Origin: Leptidea sinapis | Lineage: Eukaryota > Arthropoda > Insecta > Lepidoptera > Pieridae | Length of the DNA stretch: 64,000 nt | Assembly (NCBI RefSeq): GCF_905404315.1 | Contig: NC_066292.1 | Coordinates: forward strand, 8,246,001 to 8,310,000 | Direction: 5' to 3' | In this document: piece after piece, positions 53,665-64,000 of the stretch | How the letters are laid out: every line of letters starts with the position of its first letter | How positions within the stretch are numbered: position 1 is the first letter of the stretch | Made by a program: the position numbers and the translations under genes | Notes under the pieces: generated by a model | Told to the model about the DNA's origin: nothing | Databases searched by the model: none | Seen by the model: only the letters and a program-made list of their open reading frames with translations

Positions 53665-53960
53665 AAAGTCATAGTATAGAGTTAACATAAATAAAAGGCA
53701 TAAAAGGCATTTATTTCTCAAAATTGATTCCTTTAGAATTCTTTTTGATGTCATTTCTAATACTACTACCGCTTTGGAAACAAATGGTGCTCTGAGAGTG
53801 AAGAAGCGGCACAAGAAACTCTTCCAGCATTATTCTTTTTGCGCTCTTTTTAATAAAATACACATTTGTTATTTTATTGTTGTTGCTATTAAATAATCAT
53901 AATCTAGTCCCAGGCAATCCGATCACTTTGATATTCAGCTGTGGAGTAGTAGGATTTACA
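53665..53960 (-). mobile_element. Jockey-like LINE 3' end, minus strand
   Basis: On the minus strand, SYYSTAEYQSDRIAWD and a TAG stop (about 53905) precede the 3' UTR of the 9652-9882 type, ending 'aaatgccttttatgcctttt' near 53690. A severely truncated copy. Confidence 0.8.
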
Positions 53961-54059
53961 TTAATTTACAATAAATTTGTTAATTTTCACCTAACCGAAA
54001 AGAATAATTCGTGCTATCTACAACGAAAATTAAAATTAATTAACATAATTTATTTTGCC

Positions 54060-54340
54060 TATCATATATTCTTTATAACGTATGTACATAGGCATATTAA
54101 AGAAGAAACAAACAATAACTTAATATTAAGCCTACTACTCGGTTAAGTCGAGTTAGTAATTTATTAAGTTAATGTTGTTGGTCGATGTATGCAAAATGAT
54201 CCCAGACCAATAATACGAAGACAAATGTGTTACGAAATTCAAAAGAATTGTGAAGACGTTTGTGTAGTAAAAATTACTATAACATAAATGACTTTCTTAA
54301 TGATACCAAAGACTGGGAATGGAGCGACCGCCCCCGGCTA
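54060..54340 (+). mobile_element. LINE C-terminal fragment
   Basis: Across frames: MYVHRH-like 'tatgtacataggcat', KPTTRLSRVSN, then RRLCSKNYYNINDFLNDTKD and WEWSDRPRLF. Related to 40765-41180. Degraded. Confidence 0.5.
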
Positions 54341-55689
54341 TTTTATTAATTGTTATTGTAATGTTTCTTGTGTTTGTTCTTCTCAAGTCTGAGGTATATA
54401 TTATCGAATGATTTACGTTCAATCAATAATTTGAAAATGAAACATTAAATCGAATTATTTAAATTTTAAATGGCATAGCTCGTTACGGCGTCTCCAAGAG
54501 TGAATTGATGCCGCATGTGATGTGTAGTAATTCTTGTTATAGGGACATGTGCTTTTTTTGATAATATAAGGCTTTTAAGTTTATGTAGTTCTTGTTATAG
54601 ACTATTTGTTATTATATGATAAAACAAAATTAGCGAAATTATACTTCGTCGCCAATCGCCATACTGTAATTAGGTACTACTATTTCAAACTTATGTCAAA
54701 TCACAACACGTTTCATAGTACACTTAATTTTTACTCAGGCCTCCCGCCTCTTAATGCGTAGCATTTACATCCTCTTTGTGTAGAGTGAAAAATAATTCGG
54801 ACGTAGTCCGGTTTATTATTTGAGGTCAAAAGTAATTCTGAAGGAGTCAAGTAACTTTGATGATATTAAACAAACTATTCCTTGAAAAAAGGTGACCTTA
54901 TCTACCATTCGCCCATAAACTATATATAGACTTGTCTTTAATATCTATATATATAGACTTGTCTTTAATATCTGAAGGAATGTTTGCATTTTATGATCAA
55001 GATGCATAATCTAGGGGTAAGTAACAATATTTGGGGGTGTGTAAACCCTTCCGCGTTCGCTCTTTATTGTGCATTGCGTTTTATTACTTTTTTATTTCTT
55101 TTTAACAGCCCTAGGGTCACTATCTTAATAGGGCTGTTACGCGTGTAGTATTTTGTCCAATAATCATGTTTACTTTTTTTATGACTTACTAATATAACTT
55201 TGGTATCTTACGTTTTATCATTATTATAAGCTATACACAAATATAATAAAAGAAATGACTATCACTGTGAATTATAGAAATAAATCACAAATTTTATGCT
55301 GGTTACAATAATTCTTGTAATGGTAAAGAAACCTACATACAAATATTTATATAATGACCTCGAAAATTGTGATGATACTCATGCAGTCCATCTTTATCTG
55401 GATACTAAAGATATTACGATATTTTATAACATTTTACTATAATAATAATGCATACGCTTAACGCAAACAACATACTGTCTCCACTTAAAATAAGACGTAT
55501 TACTAAGAAAAACTTAACTTTAAAGAATACACTCTAGGAGAATTTATTACTGACACACGACACAAAGTATAAAAAAATACGGGTGCAACAAGAAACGAGA
55601 GACCTGTTTTTTTTTTGTTGAATTTAACTTTTTGTTACTTATATAAGTATTATTTATATTAGTATCTTAGTATGAAACTGTACTTAAAT
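54341..55689. other. Unassigned; short tandem duplication
   Basis: 'tagacttgtctttaatatct' occurs twice in tandem (54926-54945 and 54956-54975) with a TATATA spacer. Otherwise AT-rich with no recognised feature. Confidence 0.5.
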
Positions 55690-55810
55690 ATTGATTTCAA
55701 AAAGTGGCAATGAGATTCTTGCCTCATTTTTCAATCAATTTCAACTTTTTCGAAGTGGTGAAAGCGACAAAATGTAGAACTTTGACATTTATAAGTGTAA
55801 TTCTTTAGTC
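55690..55810 (+). mobile_element. Diverged Jockey-like 3' UTR fragment
   Basis: 'aagtggcaatgagattcttgcc', split as AAGTGGCAATGAG plus ATTCTTGCC, then 'cgaagtggtgaaag' and 'tttgacatttataagtgt' follow the order of the 14345-14560 UTR. Confidence 0.5.
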
Positions 55811-56239
55811 TAGATGAACGAAGGAGTTCAAATTTAAATTTGGTATACCTACGATTCAATTTAACTTCTGGATGCATTCCTGAGAAAAACGAAGAGCCGA
55901 ATTATGATGTGATTAAAATAACATAAGATAATAATATCCCTAAATTATCATTACATACTATTTGTATAAATAATATTAAAATTGTGTTTGTGCAGTATTT
56001 AAAATGATAGGAACAGCTCGTGACAGCCCTGGCAAGGCATCTATCAAGGACACACTTAGGGGAATCGAATTATGCAATAATATCTTTTATATTCGCGGTT
56101 TAGAAAAATTCCTCAGCTGTTAGTGTAATGTGGTGATGGAGTATTCCCCATTATAAATATACCTCCCGCCTTTACTGTTACTTATTGGTTTACATTTTAA
56201 TTTAGATTATACTCATTATTGCTGTCACGGTGTCCACCA
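55811..56239. other. Unassigned
   Basis: No recognised signal. Confidence 0.4.
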
Positions 56240-56606
56240 TAATAATAAAAAAGTGTGTGTGTATACTTATGTATGCACGCAAGAAGTTATACTTCTTTGG
56301 CCTAACGAAGCAAAAATCATTAAAATGATTTATTCCTCTTGCTATTTCTACGTGTTTATAACGAAAAATTGTAAAAATCTTAAGGCTTTGATAATTAATT
56401 ATTAAATAATGGATACGGCTGTATGGACATGAACCCTTTGCCTGTCCTAATAATGGACGATGATACCAAAAAAAACGAATGACGCAAATGACAGAAAAAT
56501 TTTGGAACCAACTTCAACCTGTTACTTTTGTGTTACAGTGATGCGCGCGCATCTTAAAATTTCACTCTCAAATATTTTTCATAACGTGCCCAAAGAATTA
56601 TAACTT
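56240..56606 (+). mobile_element. TIR-type element, uninterrupted sister of 49160-50112
   Basis: Gives the empty-site version: 'acgaatgacgcaaatgac', AGAAAAATTTTGGAACC and onwards without the 607-bp insert. The start 'aagaagttatacttctttgg' and end 'gcccaaagaattataactt' are inverted relative to each other. Confidence 0.7.
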
Positions 56607-57344
56607 TAATAATAATAAAATTAACTTATTTTACTTCAAAAAAATAACATCAACTAGTGGCCGGAGTCACATTTTAGGGAAATAATACTAGGTGGCTCCG
56701 CTTTCAATTTCAGCAATGTGTTATTTAATTTAAATATTTGGAAAGTTATTTTTGAACACCTTAATACTGCAGCGACATACATTTATAAATATTATGAAAA
56801 TAATTTATTTCTTAAAGAACAGGTAAGTACATTTTTTAATATTAACTTAAATGATAAAAAGTATGTGTGTGTGAGTGTGTGCGTGCGTTTATGTGTGCGT
56901 TTTTGAGTGTTGAATGAAACATATTTTGTTTAATTCTTCGTTAGGCCGACTTACGCTTGACCAGTTTCTTATGATATAGAAAATAGAAATAAACTCGAGA
57001 GCCTCCTGATGGCAAGAGAGAACGCCCTGATAACTTTGCCGGGAGTTAATTCGTAGATCATTATTTGGTTTTGTGTTGTAGGATGTTAAGCTGTAGTAGG
57101 TACTGCATTATGCTATCGCCTACAACTTCGACGTTTTGTGGTGCGAAGCTCAGATCCTGTGCGATGATACCGCTGGGCTAACTGTATGTTTCGTCACTTC
57201 CATGGCTGCCATTAAAGAAGCAACGTTATACGATAGCAGTTTTTACGATTAATGGAAACTTATACCTACTTCAGAAGCCCGGATATACCAGAGACACAAC
57301 ACAACTTTTTAATAAAAGTATTTCAAATGCCAGTCTCAATCTCA
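56607..57344. other. Unassigned
   Basis: A GT run at 56866-56900 and a less AT-rich patch at 57000-57190. No gene was recognised. Confidence 0.4.
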
Positions 57345-57512
57345 TTTTCTTCCACATACAACAAAGCTGTGGAATGAGCTTCCTTGTACAGGTTCCTTAA
57401 GGGCTGGCAACGCTCCTGTGATACCTCTGGTGTTGAAGAGAATATTGTCACTTAACACCATGTGATCCGTACGCTCGTTTGTCCTCCTTTTCCATTAAAA
57501 AAATTTCAATAA
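57345..57512 (+). mobile_element. LINE-A 3' end
   Basis: 'ttcttccacatac', 'gctgtggaatgagcttcc', a ~30-bp deletion of the VFPGRYDM segment, 'aagggctggcaacgctcctg', 'cgtacgctcgtttgtcctcc', A-rich end. Confidence 0.8.
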
Positions 57513-57552
57513 AATACAAAGCGAATTCACGAAAACATAGCTTACATTATGC

Positions 57553-57982
57553 TTTTTAATGACAATAAGGGACGAGACGAACAGGACAGCTTATGGTAAT
57601 TGATACGCCCTGCCCATTGTAATGGGCATTAATTACATTACATTAAAATTTATTATGTACCTAATAAACAATAATAATAAAAGCTTTTATTCAACTTAAA
57701 TGTACCTACTACTTATAAGCAAAGGTTTTTTTAAATCAATTTGTAAAATTTAAAATAAAATATATAATTGTCTTGCAACCACTTCGTTGACCAGGTTGTC
57801 TTTCGACGCAGGCCCTCCCCATTTTCTTCCACTTATTCTCTCTTTTTTCTCATTTGCCCAGTAATTTCACTAGCTACGGCGCCCTTCTAACCGTAACACA
57901 ATAATGCTAGACGACAGAAATAGGCACCGTAGATGGCCATGACATGATACCCATAATCTTGAGCAAAGCAGCCTCTCACTGC
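57553..57982 (-). mobile_element. SINE-M copy I, interrupted
   Basis: The 3' part is 57553-57631 and the 5' part 57848-57982, with a foreign ~216-bp piece between them. The SINE body lacks the segment with the long hairpin, probably lost at insertion. Confidence 0.75.
57632..57848 (-). mobile_element. LINE-D 3' end nested in SINE-M copy I
   Basis: 'aataataataaaagctttta', then reversed coding traces 'ggttgtctttcgacgcaggc' and 'cattttcttccactta', corresponding to the W-K-E-A-VERQ end of LINE-D as at 11560-11870 and 45906-46371. Confidence 0.6.
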
Positions 57983-59344
57983 TAAAAATCTGTTTGTCAT
58001 TCCGACACTGTGAAAGACAAAGCTGATCTCTCTGTGTTCTCTTTTCGCGTTCAAATTGATTCTGGTTGACCAGGTACTTTATCACGCAGTGCGACTTATA
58101 TATATTATGTATTTACCGAAGGTAATATTCCGGCGTAGCACAGAGACTGGACATTCATAAAGTAAGCTCGATATTATCCCATGCTGAATCGTGAAAGTCC
58201 AAGAAATATCGTATCCCAAGTTCTCGAAACAGTCCTACTACCGCCCCATCGCAATTACCCCGCTTTTCTTCAAAGTTATGGAAAACATTACCAGAAATGG
58301 CAAAACATGCAACCTGACTTCCGAAGAGTTATAAATAACATATACTTTTCAATCGGCCAAGTAAGTAAGTATTGTAGATCCGTGAATATTATATCGTCAT
58401 AAAACGCTTAGTGTTTGAAACACGAATTTCACTGATTTCAATTTGAAAATATAACTGAACAAAACACGACTAGCTCGCCACAGAGATTGGGATCAGATTC
58501 AACTCAAAACAATTAATTTTACAGAACAAAGCTTAAGAAGTAATTTTCGTGCACTTTGATCCCCAAATCTTAGCCAACATTACGAGACCTCTTCTTCAAT
58601 GCTATTAAACTACAAACGTAGCTCATCTTGTATTGGATATGAGTTATACTTTGACAAATCTAGTTTTACGCTCCGCGTACGTTCACAAAGTCTCGCACAT
58701 TTCACAAGTTTTACTCCTACCCTCTATAGTTGAAGTGAGTTCAAAACTGGACTTTATTTCAATGAAATACGGTGTATATAATATTTTGAAATACAACTTT
58801 GCTTTGTCATTCTCTAAGCAAAACACTTAGATAGAAATCTTGTTAAAGGAAACGTCTTTTTCAGTCTATTGTCTACACTTACTTGGCTTTTGTATTGGTT
58901 GTTATTTGCATCCCTTTCTAATTCACTTAATATCGTATGCCGCTGTCTCTTTTGTATATTTTCAATTTGAGAGACGCGGTGTACTGTTTCTACGAGACGA
59001 CTTCAATTATTTCTTTTTTCTTGTTCACGAAACTTTGTGGTCTTTCATTATAATTTTTATATTATTAACAAGTTATTTTTCCCCGTTTTGTCTGGTTGTA
59101 TTTTTACTTGGCTTATGTTTAAGTAATCACAAAGTATGAAATGAAATCAAATTAAAAATGTTTATTTTGAAACGTATATTACACTTACATATACAAATAA
59201 CTTAAAATAAAACTTACAAAGGAGACAAACAATAAACAACAAAATCTGAAAGAATACTACCTATAGGAACATGCATGTTTCCTGGTGTGAAGTATATGGC
59301 GTGATTTACACGTGTGACCACAATTAAATCCCCACTTTAGTTGT
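57983..59344. other. Unassigned; one hydrophobic open frame
   Basis: 58840-59139 (+) is open for 99 codons and rich in F, L, I and Y (GFCIGCYLHPFLIHLISYAA, SFIIIFILLTSYFSPFCLVV). It could look like membrane segments, but T-rich DNA gives such frames by chance, and there is no flanking exon or promoter evidence. I do not call a gene. Confidence 0.45.
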
Positions 59345-59650
59345 TATTATGGTCGAGGTGGTCAACCGAGCGTAAAATGATCACCAACACTCACATTCTC
59401 TAGCAACACCAGAGGAATCACAGGAGTGTTTCCGGCCTTTTTGGAAGGTGTACGCGCTGTTTTTGAAAGAACTCATATTGTTTTGTGCTGGTAACGAGAA
59501 TAAGAATGAGATATTCTGTACATTTGTTGTATGTGAAAGAGAGGTACTTGAAAACCGTACTGAAGATGAACGCGACACATTCAATTGGTGTCGTGCGAAG
59601 TTGAAATTCGACGGAAGGAATCTCTTGACATACGCGGTACATCCTCCAGT
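59345..59650 (-). mobile_element. LINE-A copy, minus strand
   Basis: Minus-strand frames contain PSVEFQLRTTPIECVAFIFS, SSTVF-like KYLSF, and 'ccaacactcacattctctag' at the 3' side. The order equals 50950-51205 with ~70 bp of altered sequence near 59460-59520. Confidence 0.75.
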
Positions 59651-59654
59651 GAAA

Positions 59655-59825
59655 AGTGAATCATCATCATCATCAGCCGGAAGACGTCCACTGCTGGACA
59701 AAGGCCTCCCCCAAAGATTTCCACGTAGATCGGTCCTGCGCTGCCCTCATCCAACGTATTCCGGCGATCTTGACAAGATCGTAGGTCCATCTTGTGGAGG
59801 GCCTACCAATACTGCATCTTCCGTT
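59655..59825 (-). mobile_element. RTE-like LINE 3' end, minus strand
   Basis: The minus-strand reading gives LVGPPQDGPTI, IAGIRWMRAAQDRSTWKSLG, EAFVQQWTSSG (the last motif across 'ccactgctggacaaaggcc'), then a TGATGATGATGATT tail. It abuts the LINE-A copy directly. Confidence 0.8.
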
Positions 59826-60124
59826 ACGTAAATACGAAAATTGAATACGTAGGCTTAATAACTTGGTTCTCTTATATATAAATATAATTAATCTCTAATA
59901 AAACCCCAGAACAAAATAACATAACAAAAAGTCGCCAACGAGTTCCGATATAAATTTAAATAAAATGAACTGGCGTGTCACCCCTGTCAGGAACACTCCT
60001 TAACGTAGAAATTAAAAATCATTTTCCAACCCCACTGTATACAATAAACTGTGGCGGTCCTTCCACAAGGGCGGCGTTTATTAAAATGCCCTTTATAATT
60101 AAATCAAATGAAGTCAAATAGTTT
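59826..60124. other. Unassigned
   Basis: No recognised signal. Confidence 0.4.
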
Positions 60125-60385
60125 GAAGTTATTTTTTTATGTTTTTAAAGTGATAACCCTCACTTCTGGGATTAATAACACAAACAAAACTGAAAATAAA
60201 ATTTTATGAACGATGCGGGACACGAACCCGCGACCTCTCGCGTTCCGTGCGAGCGCTCTTTCCAATTGAGCCAACCGTTTGAGTGACGTATCGTTATAGA
60301 ATCTTGTATGCTTTGTTCAACTCTCATTTTGTGGCTTCATCTTCTGGACTACTTTACAGTTGATACCTGCTCAACCTCAATATTT
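60125..60385 (-). mobile_element. SINE-T copy, minus strand, most complete
   Basis: The minus strand reads: leader 'gttgagcaggtatcaactgt', 'agttgaacaaagcata', 'acgatacgtcactcaaacgg', A-box-like TTGGCTCAATTGG, a pairing CTCGC/GCGAG arm, B-box-like GGGTTCGTGTCCC, 'gcatcgttcataaaatttt', then 'aatcccagaagtgaggg' and 'tatcactttaaaaaca' as tail. The ~85-bp leader before the tRNA-like part is unusual for a tRNA SINE. Confidence 0.8.
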
Positions 60386-60429
60386 GCATATTAGGAAATT
60401 GACTTGAGATGTCGCTCTTGCAAATCTAT

Positions 60430-60600
60430 ACAATTTATTTTGTTTTTAAAGTGATAAGTGATAACTCTCACTTCTGGGATTGATTGAACACGAACCCGCG
60501 ACCTCTCGCGTTCCGTGCGAGCGTTCTTTCCAAGTGAGCCAACCGTTTGACTGACGTTTCGTCATCAATTCTTGTATGCTTTGATCGCATTTGTATCGCT
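60430..60600 (-). mobile_element. SINE-T second copy, direct neighbour
   Basis: Same orientation and order as 60125-60385, lacking ~35 bp after the B-box (GGTTCGTGTTCAATCAATCC). Its tail has a duplicated GTGATAA. The leader sequence of the neighbour continues straight from this copy's tail, suggesting a tandem duplication. Confidence 0.75.
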
Positions 60601-61214
60601 GTATTAAAAAAAAACAAAACTTAATTTAAAGATTTTTGATTTTACGGTTGGAGTAGCAATATTCTCAGGGTGACCAGGGAAATGAAGGTCTTTAATAATA
60701 CTCGTCGTTTTTATGATATCATTCGATAGGGAAAATCATAAGGATGAAGCGCTTTAGTAATTAATCATGGTAAATTAAATAAAAGTAAGATTACATTTCA
60801 ATTTACGAATTCAATAAGACACGAATAAAAATAATTCTAAAGGAATCAATTTTGAGGAAAAACGATTAAGCAGTTTTAACCAAGGACCATTCGGAGTGCT
60901 AATGTTATTAAGATACATTGAATTGATGTAATGAGTTCATTAGTATCCTGAATTACAATTAAAAAAAGATCATAGTAGTTAAATTTGCTCTTCCAAATAT
61001 CTACCACGCACGAATTATATTTAACTAATAGTTATCAATATCGATCTCTCGCTATTTTAAATTTGTGAATCATAAGAAACATTATTTTCCTTACTGCATA
61101 ATATTTCATCAACATAGTCTTCACTATCACTTGAACATTTTGGACTTTAGAGTTGAGTGTTGGAAACGTGGCGGTGACGTTGAGTGTGGTCTGACCAGAT
61201 GGGTCTGGTTTATT
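60601..61214. other. Mostly unassigned; Jockey-like UTR trace at 60815-60860
   Basis: 'aaaataattctaaaggaatc' and 'aattttgaggaaaa' recall the end of the 9652-9882 UTR. Nothing else was recognised. Confidence 0.45.
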
Positions 61215-61493
61215 TAAATGAAAATAAGAGACGAGGCGAACAAGACGTTCAGCGAATGGTAATTGAAACGCCCTGCCAATTACAATGCAGTGCCACTCGG
61301 AATTCTTGAAAAGCCCAAAGATTCTGAGTTGCAATACAATTGCATTCGTCAAATTGAGACATAAGATGTTAAGTCTCATTTGCCCAGTAATTTCACTAGC
61401 TACGGTGCCCTTCAGACTGAAACACATTAATGCTTACACATTACTGCTTCACGGCAGAAATAGGTACCGTATTGGTACCCATAACCTAGCCTA
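61215..61493 (-). mobile_element. SINE-M copy J, minus strand
   Basis: From 'aatgaaaataagagacgagg' to 'cccataacctagcc', missing the last ~25 bp at the 5' end. The hairpin arms carry several substitutions ('gtgccactcggaattcttg', 'attctgagttgcaat'), so pairing is weakened. Confidence 0.8.
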
Positions 61494-61871
61494 AAAAAAT
61501 TTACTAAAATATTGATCAGTAAATCTATAAACGCTAGGCGGTACCGCCGCCCGTCTGTAATCTCCAGCACCCACCTCGGCATGTCGCGTGTCGGAGATTA
61601 GTGTCATATTCCGGTGAACTAGTTAACACATCGGGCGTCGCTCGTCTAATTGGAACACTTTGTTCAAATAATTGATTGCGGTCGTATTGACGACTGTGCC
61701 TCGACTCGCTGCTACTATATACCTTATATGGGATTTAATGGGTTTATTTTAATTATTAACTTATTTAATATCATACCTTAACCATTCCAACAAATATAGT
61801 TGAAACAAAATGTCTTGATCCCTTGTAGTTACGTAGGTTTAAAGACTTCATTGACTTAAGTAGGTTTATTT
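61494..61871. other. Unassigned, with a GC-rich patch
   Basis: 61535-61720 is markedly less AT-rich ('aggcggtaccgccgcccgtc', 'cgcgtgtcggagattagtg') and unique in the window. It includes the palindrome GGCGGTACCGCC at 61537-61548. No open frame of interest. Confidence 0.45.
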
Positions 61872-62186
61872 ACCAATGCGAGGCTCCTTTGCACAGGATG
61901 CCGGCTAGATTATGGGTACCACAACGGCGCCTTTTTCTGCCGTGAAGTAATAATGTGTAAGCATTACTGTGTTTCGGTCTGAAGGGCGCCGTAGCTAGTG
62001 AAATTACTGGGCAAATAAGACTTAACATCTTATGTCTCAAGGTGACGAGCGCAGTTGTAGTGCCGCTCAGATTTTTTAAGGCTTTTCAAGAATCCTGAGC
62101 GGCATTGCATTCTAATGGGCAAGGCGCATCAATCACCATCAGCTGAACGTCTTGCTCGTCTCATCCCTTATTTTCATAAAAAAAAG
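61872..62186 (+). mobile_element. SINE-M copy K, best preserved
   Basis: Starts ACCAATGCGAGGCTCC and ends 'ttattttcataaaaaaaa'. Contains both structural hairpins: GTAATGTGTAAGCATTAC and the GCCGCTCAG...CTGAGCGGC stem. It serves as a reference copy for the family. Confidence 0.9.
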
Positions 62187-62329
62187 GTTTCTAGAGTTTG
62201 TACCTTCCACCGGTCTCTCATTGAAAGAGTTGTTCATAAGTCGCCGTATCACACGCCACAAACTAGTCCACTTATCATCTCCTACTGATAAAAACATTAC
62301 TTAATAAACTAATGTTACTCCGGCTTCAT

Positions 62330-62460
62330 CACTAGGTATATTTCAAATCATATTTCCCTATGGGGTCATGCTGCTTTTATTATTATATCTATTTTAATAC
62401 TCGTCTGCAATAGAAAGCTGTTCGTGATACCTATAATATATCAGTTTAGTTGTAGATGGT
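62330..62460 (+). mobile_element. Jockey-like fragment, degenerate
   Basis: 'ccctatggggtcatgctgct' (LWGHAA) and 'aatagaaagctgttcgtgat', with 'tatatcagtttagttg', follow 9221-9300 ('WGHAADIDIVFALQKRAVRAIYQLG'). Confidence 0.6.
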
Positions 62461-62477
62461 CCTTTATTTAATTTTTA

Positions 62478-63250
62478 ACCGACTTCAAAAAGGTATGCTT
62501 TTTATATGTTTGTTACATCAGAACTTTCAACTGGGTAAACCGATTTTAATGATTCTTATTTTATTTGAAAGCTGGTTCCTGTGTTTCCATTGCAATGTTT
62601 GGTCCTGATTGGATAATGGCATCCATGAGAAAACCATAAAAGGATTAAAGTTGCTTTTTCTCTAAACTCCATATCGGTCCAACCGATTTCGATGACCCTT
62701 TTTTATTAGAAAGTATATACATCAAAGGAGAGTTTGGTTATGTTCTGATTATGGGAACCATGACAAAGTAACGGAAGGCTATAATTCTTAGGAACAAATT
62801 AGCGATGCTTGGTCGAATCTTTTTTATGCTATTCGGATATTTGAGTCATCTACCGTAACGTCGTTATGGTCAAGTAATAGTCGTAGTCGAATTAATGATT
62901 AATGGATCTCCTTAACGACTTACAGTAAGGGTGCGATCTTTGGCAGAATTTCTGTCTGTAATCAAATTGCAATGCGCCTACGTTCATTGCTGCATTGCAA
63001 AGGATAGTAGGTTACACATACTTTGATACACATAATTATTAGTTAGTGAGTTAGTACTTCAGATTCATTGAAAAAGTAAGACTTAAACTTAAAAAAGCTA
63101 TTCCAAAACAATAGATATAAAGTGCACTAAAAAGTAAAAATAATATTGTGTATTATTAAACAATCTAATCAATCTAATTAGATTGTTTAATAATTAATTA
63201 ATTAATCTAATTTTAGTTACAATTATTGTTATTTTTGGAGTCGGTGTCAG
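62478..63250. repeat. Possible DNA-element repeat with 'accgacttcaaaaa' start
   Basis: 'taaccgacttcaaaaagg' at 62479 resembles the arm of the foldback family (17010), and 'gagtcggtgtcagccatgg' at 63238 could be the opposite arm. The interior does not match other copies in the window, so this is a weak call. Confidence 0.35.
63152..63194. repeat. Perfect inverted repeat, 18-bp arms
   Basis: ATTATTAAACAATCTAAT (63152-63169), a 7-nt spacer, then its exact reverse complement (63177-63194), followed by a TTAA/TTAATT run. A stable AT-rich hairpin. Confidence 0.9.
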
Positions 63251-63399
63251 CCATGGTAGGCTTGTAACTATATATACTTACCTAGTTTTGCCATAAATAC
63301 TTAAACAAAGAAAAAAAATTCTAGTGCAAATAACATTAATTATTACTTCTACAGTGTGATAGCTTTATACATAAATATAAAACAACTTAAAAAAGCTTA

Positions 63400-63800
63400 T
63401 TCGAAGTGGTCTCCATTGCCTGAAAAACAGTCCTTTAAACGAGGAAAGTTCAACGATATTTACTTTTAAAACTATAATATCATTGGGCCAGTTATCAATA
63501 GAAGCACGCACTCTTTCCATGGGAAAATTTTTGACGGATTTTAACGGAGTGGGATTCATGGAGTGCAGTTTAGTCCAACCTGAAACCTTCTTCGATTCGG
63601 GACCGAAAATTAAATAGATTTCCCAATATTTGTTTTGTATGGACATAGGTAGTTTCTTTGAGAGAATTTTTTGACGCACGGCTTGACAACTCTCTTGTGA
63701 AACTGTTTCACTAAAGAAACAGGAAGCACATTTTACGAAATAATTATAGATATTATATATCCTTAACAAATTCATAACAAACAGTATTTTATTTATTATG
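63400..63800 (+). mobile_element. Helitron-like family 3 fragment
   Basis: 'gcagtttagtccaacctgaa', 'tgtatggacat', 'tttgacgcacggcttgacaa', 'acattttacgaaataatt', 'cttaacaaattcataacaaa' match 29515-29745. No CTAG end was found before the window's last 200 bp, which are AT-rich and unassigned. Confidence 0.6.
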
Positions 63801-64000
63801 TACAGAACAACTAACCAACAGAATAAATAAATAATATTAATATCTTGATTACAAAAGGATTAAATTATTATCATTGCTATCACAGCTGCTGCCATCTAGC
63901 GTTGAGAAGCACATTTAGCAGAATTTACTATAAATTGATATACATACTTTTATATTAATATTAATTTAATATATTGAACATTAAAACGTCCAATTTATGC

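Noticed and set aside
58840..59139. 99-codon hydrophobic frame as a membrane or receptor exon
   Set aside because: T-rich DNA produces F/L/I-rich frames by chance; no family motif, splice context or repeat match was seen.
60204..60290. tRNA gene on the minus strand
   Set aside because: The A-box and B-box order is good, but the leader and tail are repeated with it, the loop position 33 is not U and several copies are broken; it fits a SINE better.

Overview
The window looks like intergenic DNA from a moth or butterfly (Lepidoptera). It is AT-rich and has no recognisable host gene. It is packed with degenerate transposable elements of types common in lepidopteran genomes: 5'-truncated non-LTR retrotransposons (Jockey-like, RTE-like, R1-clade), two SINE-like families, Helitrons ending in CTAG, mariner and Harbinger remnants, foldback and TIR elements, and a block of the insect telomeric repeat CCTAA/TTAGG carrying a retroelement 3' end. 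The assignment to Lepidoptera is an inference from these families; nothing in the window names a species.

Layout. 1-5640: old AT-rich DNA with a TIR element flanked by an apparent 8-bp duplication (1156-1504), an RTE 3' end and a tRNA-like SINE. 5641-7110: about 31 copies of a 48-bp minisatellite, followed directly by a Jockey-like reverse transcriptase fragment (7177-8460). 8988-10090: a LINE nested inside a tRNA-like SINE. 11.4-20.7 kb: more LINE 3' ends, a frameshifted minus-strand Jockey element (14345-16240), a foldback element (17010-17385) and a mariner pseudogene (19459-19860). 21.2-23.8 kb: a Helitron, 0.5 kb of (ATATT)n, a TIR element carrying the start of a THAP-like reading frame, and a LINE end split into two opposite orientations. 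24-31 kb: SINE-M and LINE-A copies and a second, cleaner THAP-type TIR element with an 8-bp flanking repeat (30727-31099). 31.3-31.7 kb: the telomere-repeat block. 32-37.6 kb: several Helitrons and an R1-clade LINE bounded by a 13-bp direct repeat (34272-36216). 38-41 kb: a deleted mariner and a Jockey-like LINE with an in-frame internal deletion. 42-64 kb: a patchwork of SINE-M, LINE-A, RTE ends, nested TIR elements, a Harbinger remnant and Helitron pieces.

No element appears able to move by itself: every transposase or reverse transcriptase reading frame is truncated, frameshifted or internally deleted. The value of the window is as a stratified record of insertions: nesting, target-site duplications and inversions can be read directly in several places. 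The family names LINE-A, LINE-D, SINE-M, SINE-T and MITE-1 are labels for this window only. All family calls come from reading translated motifs and comparing copies by eye within the window, not from database searches.
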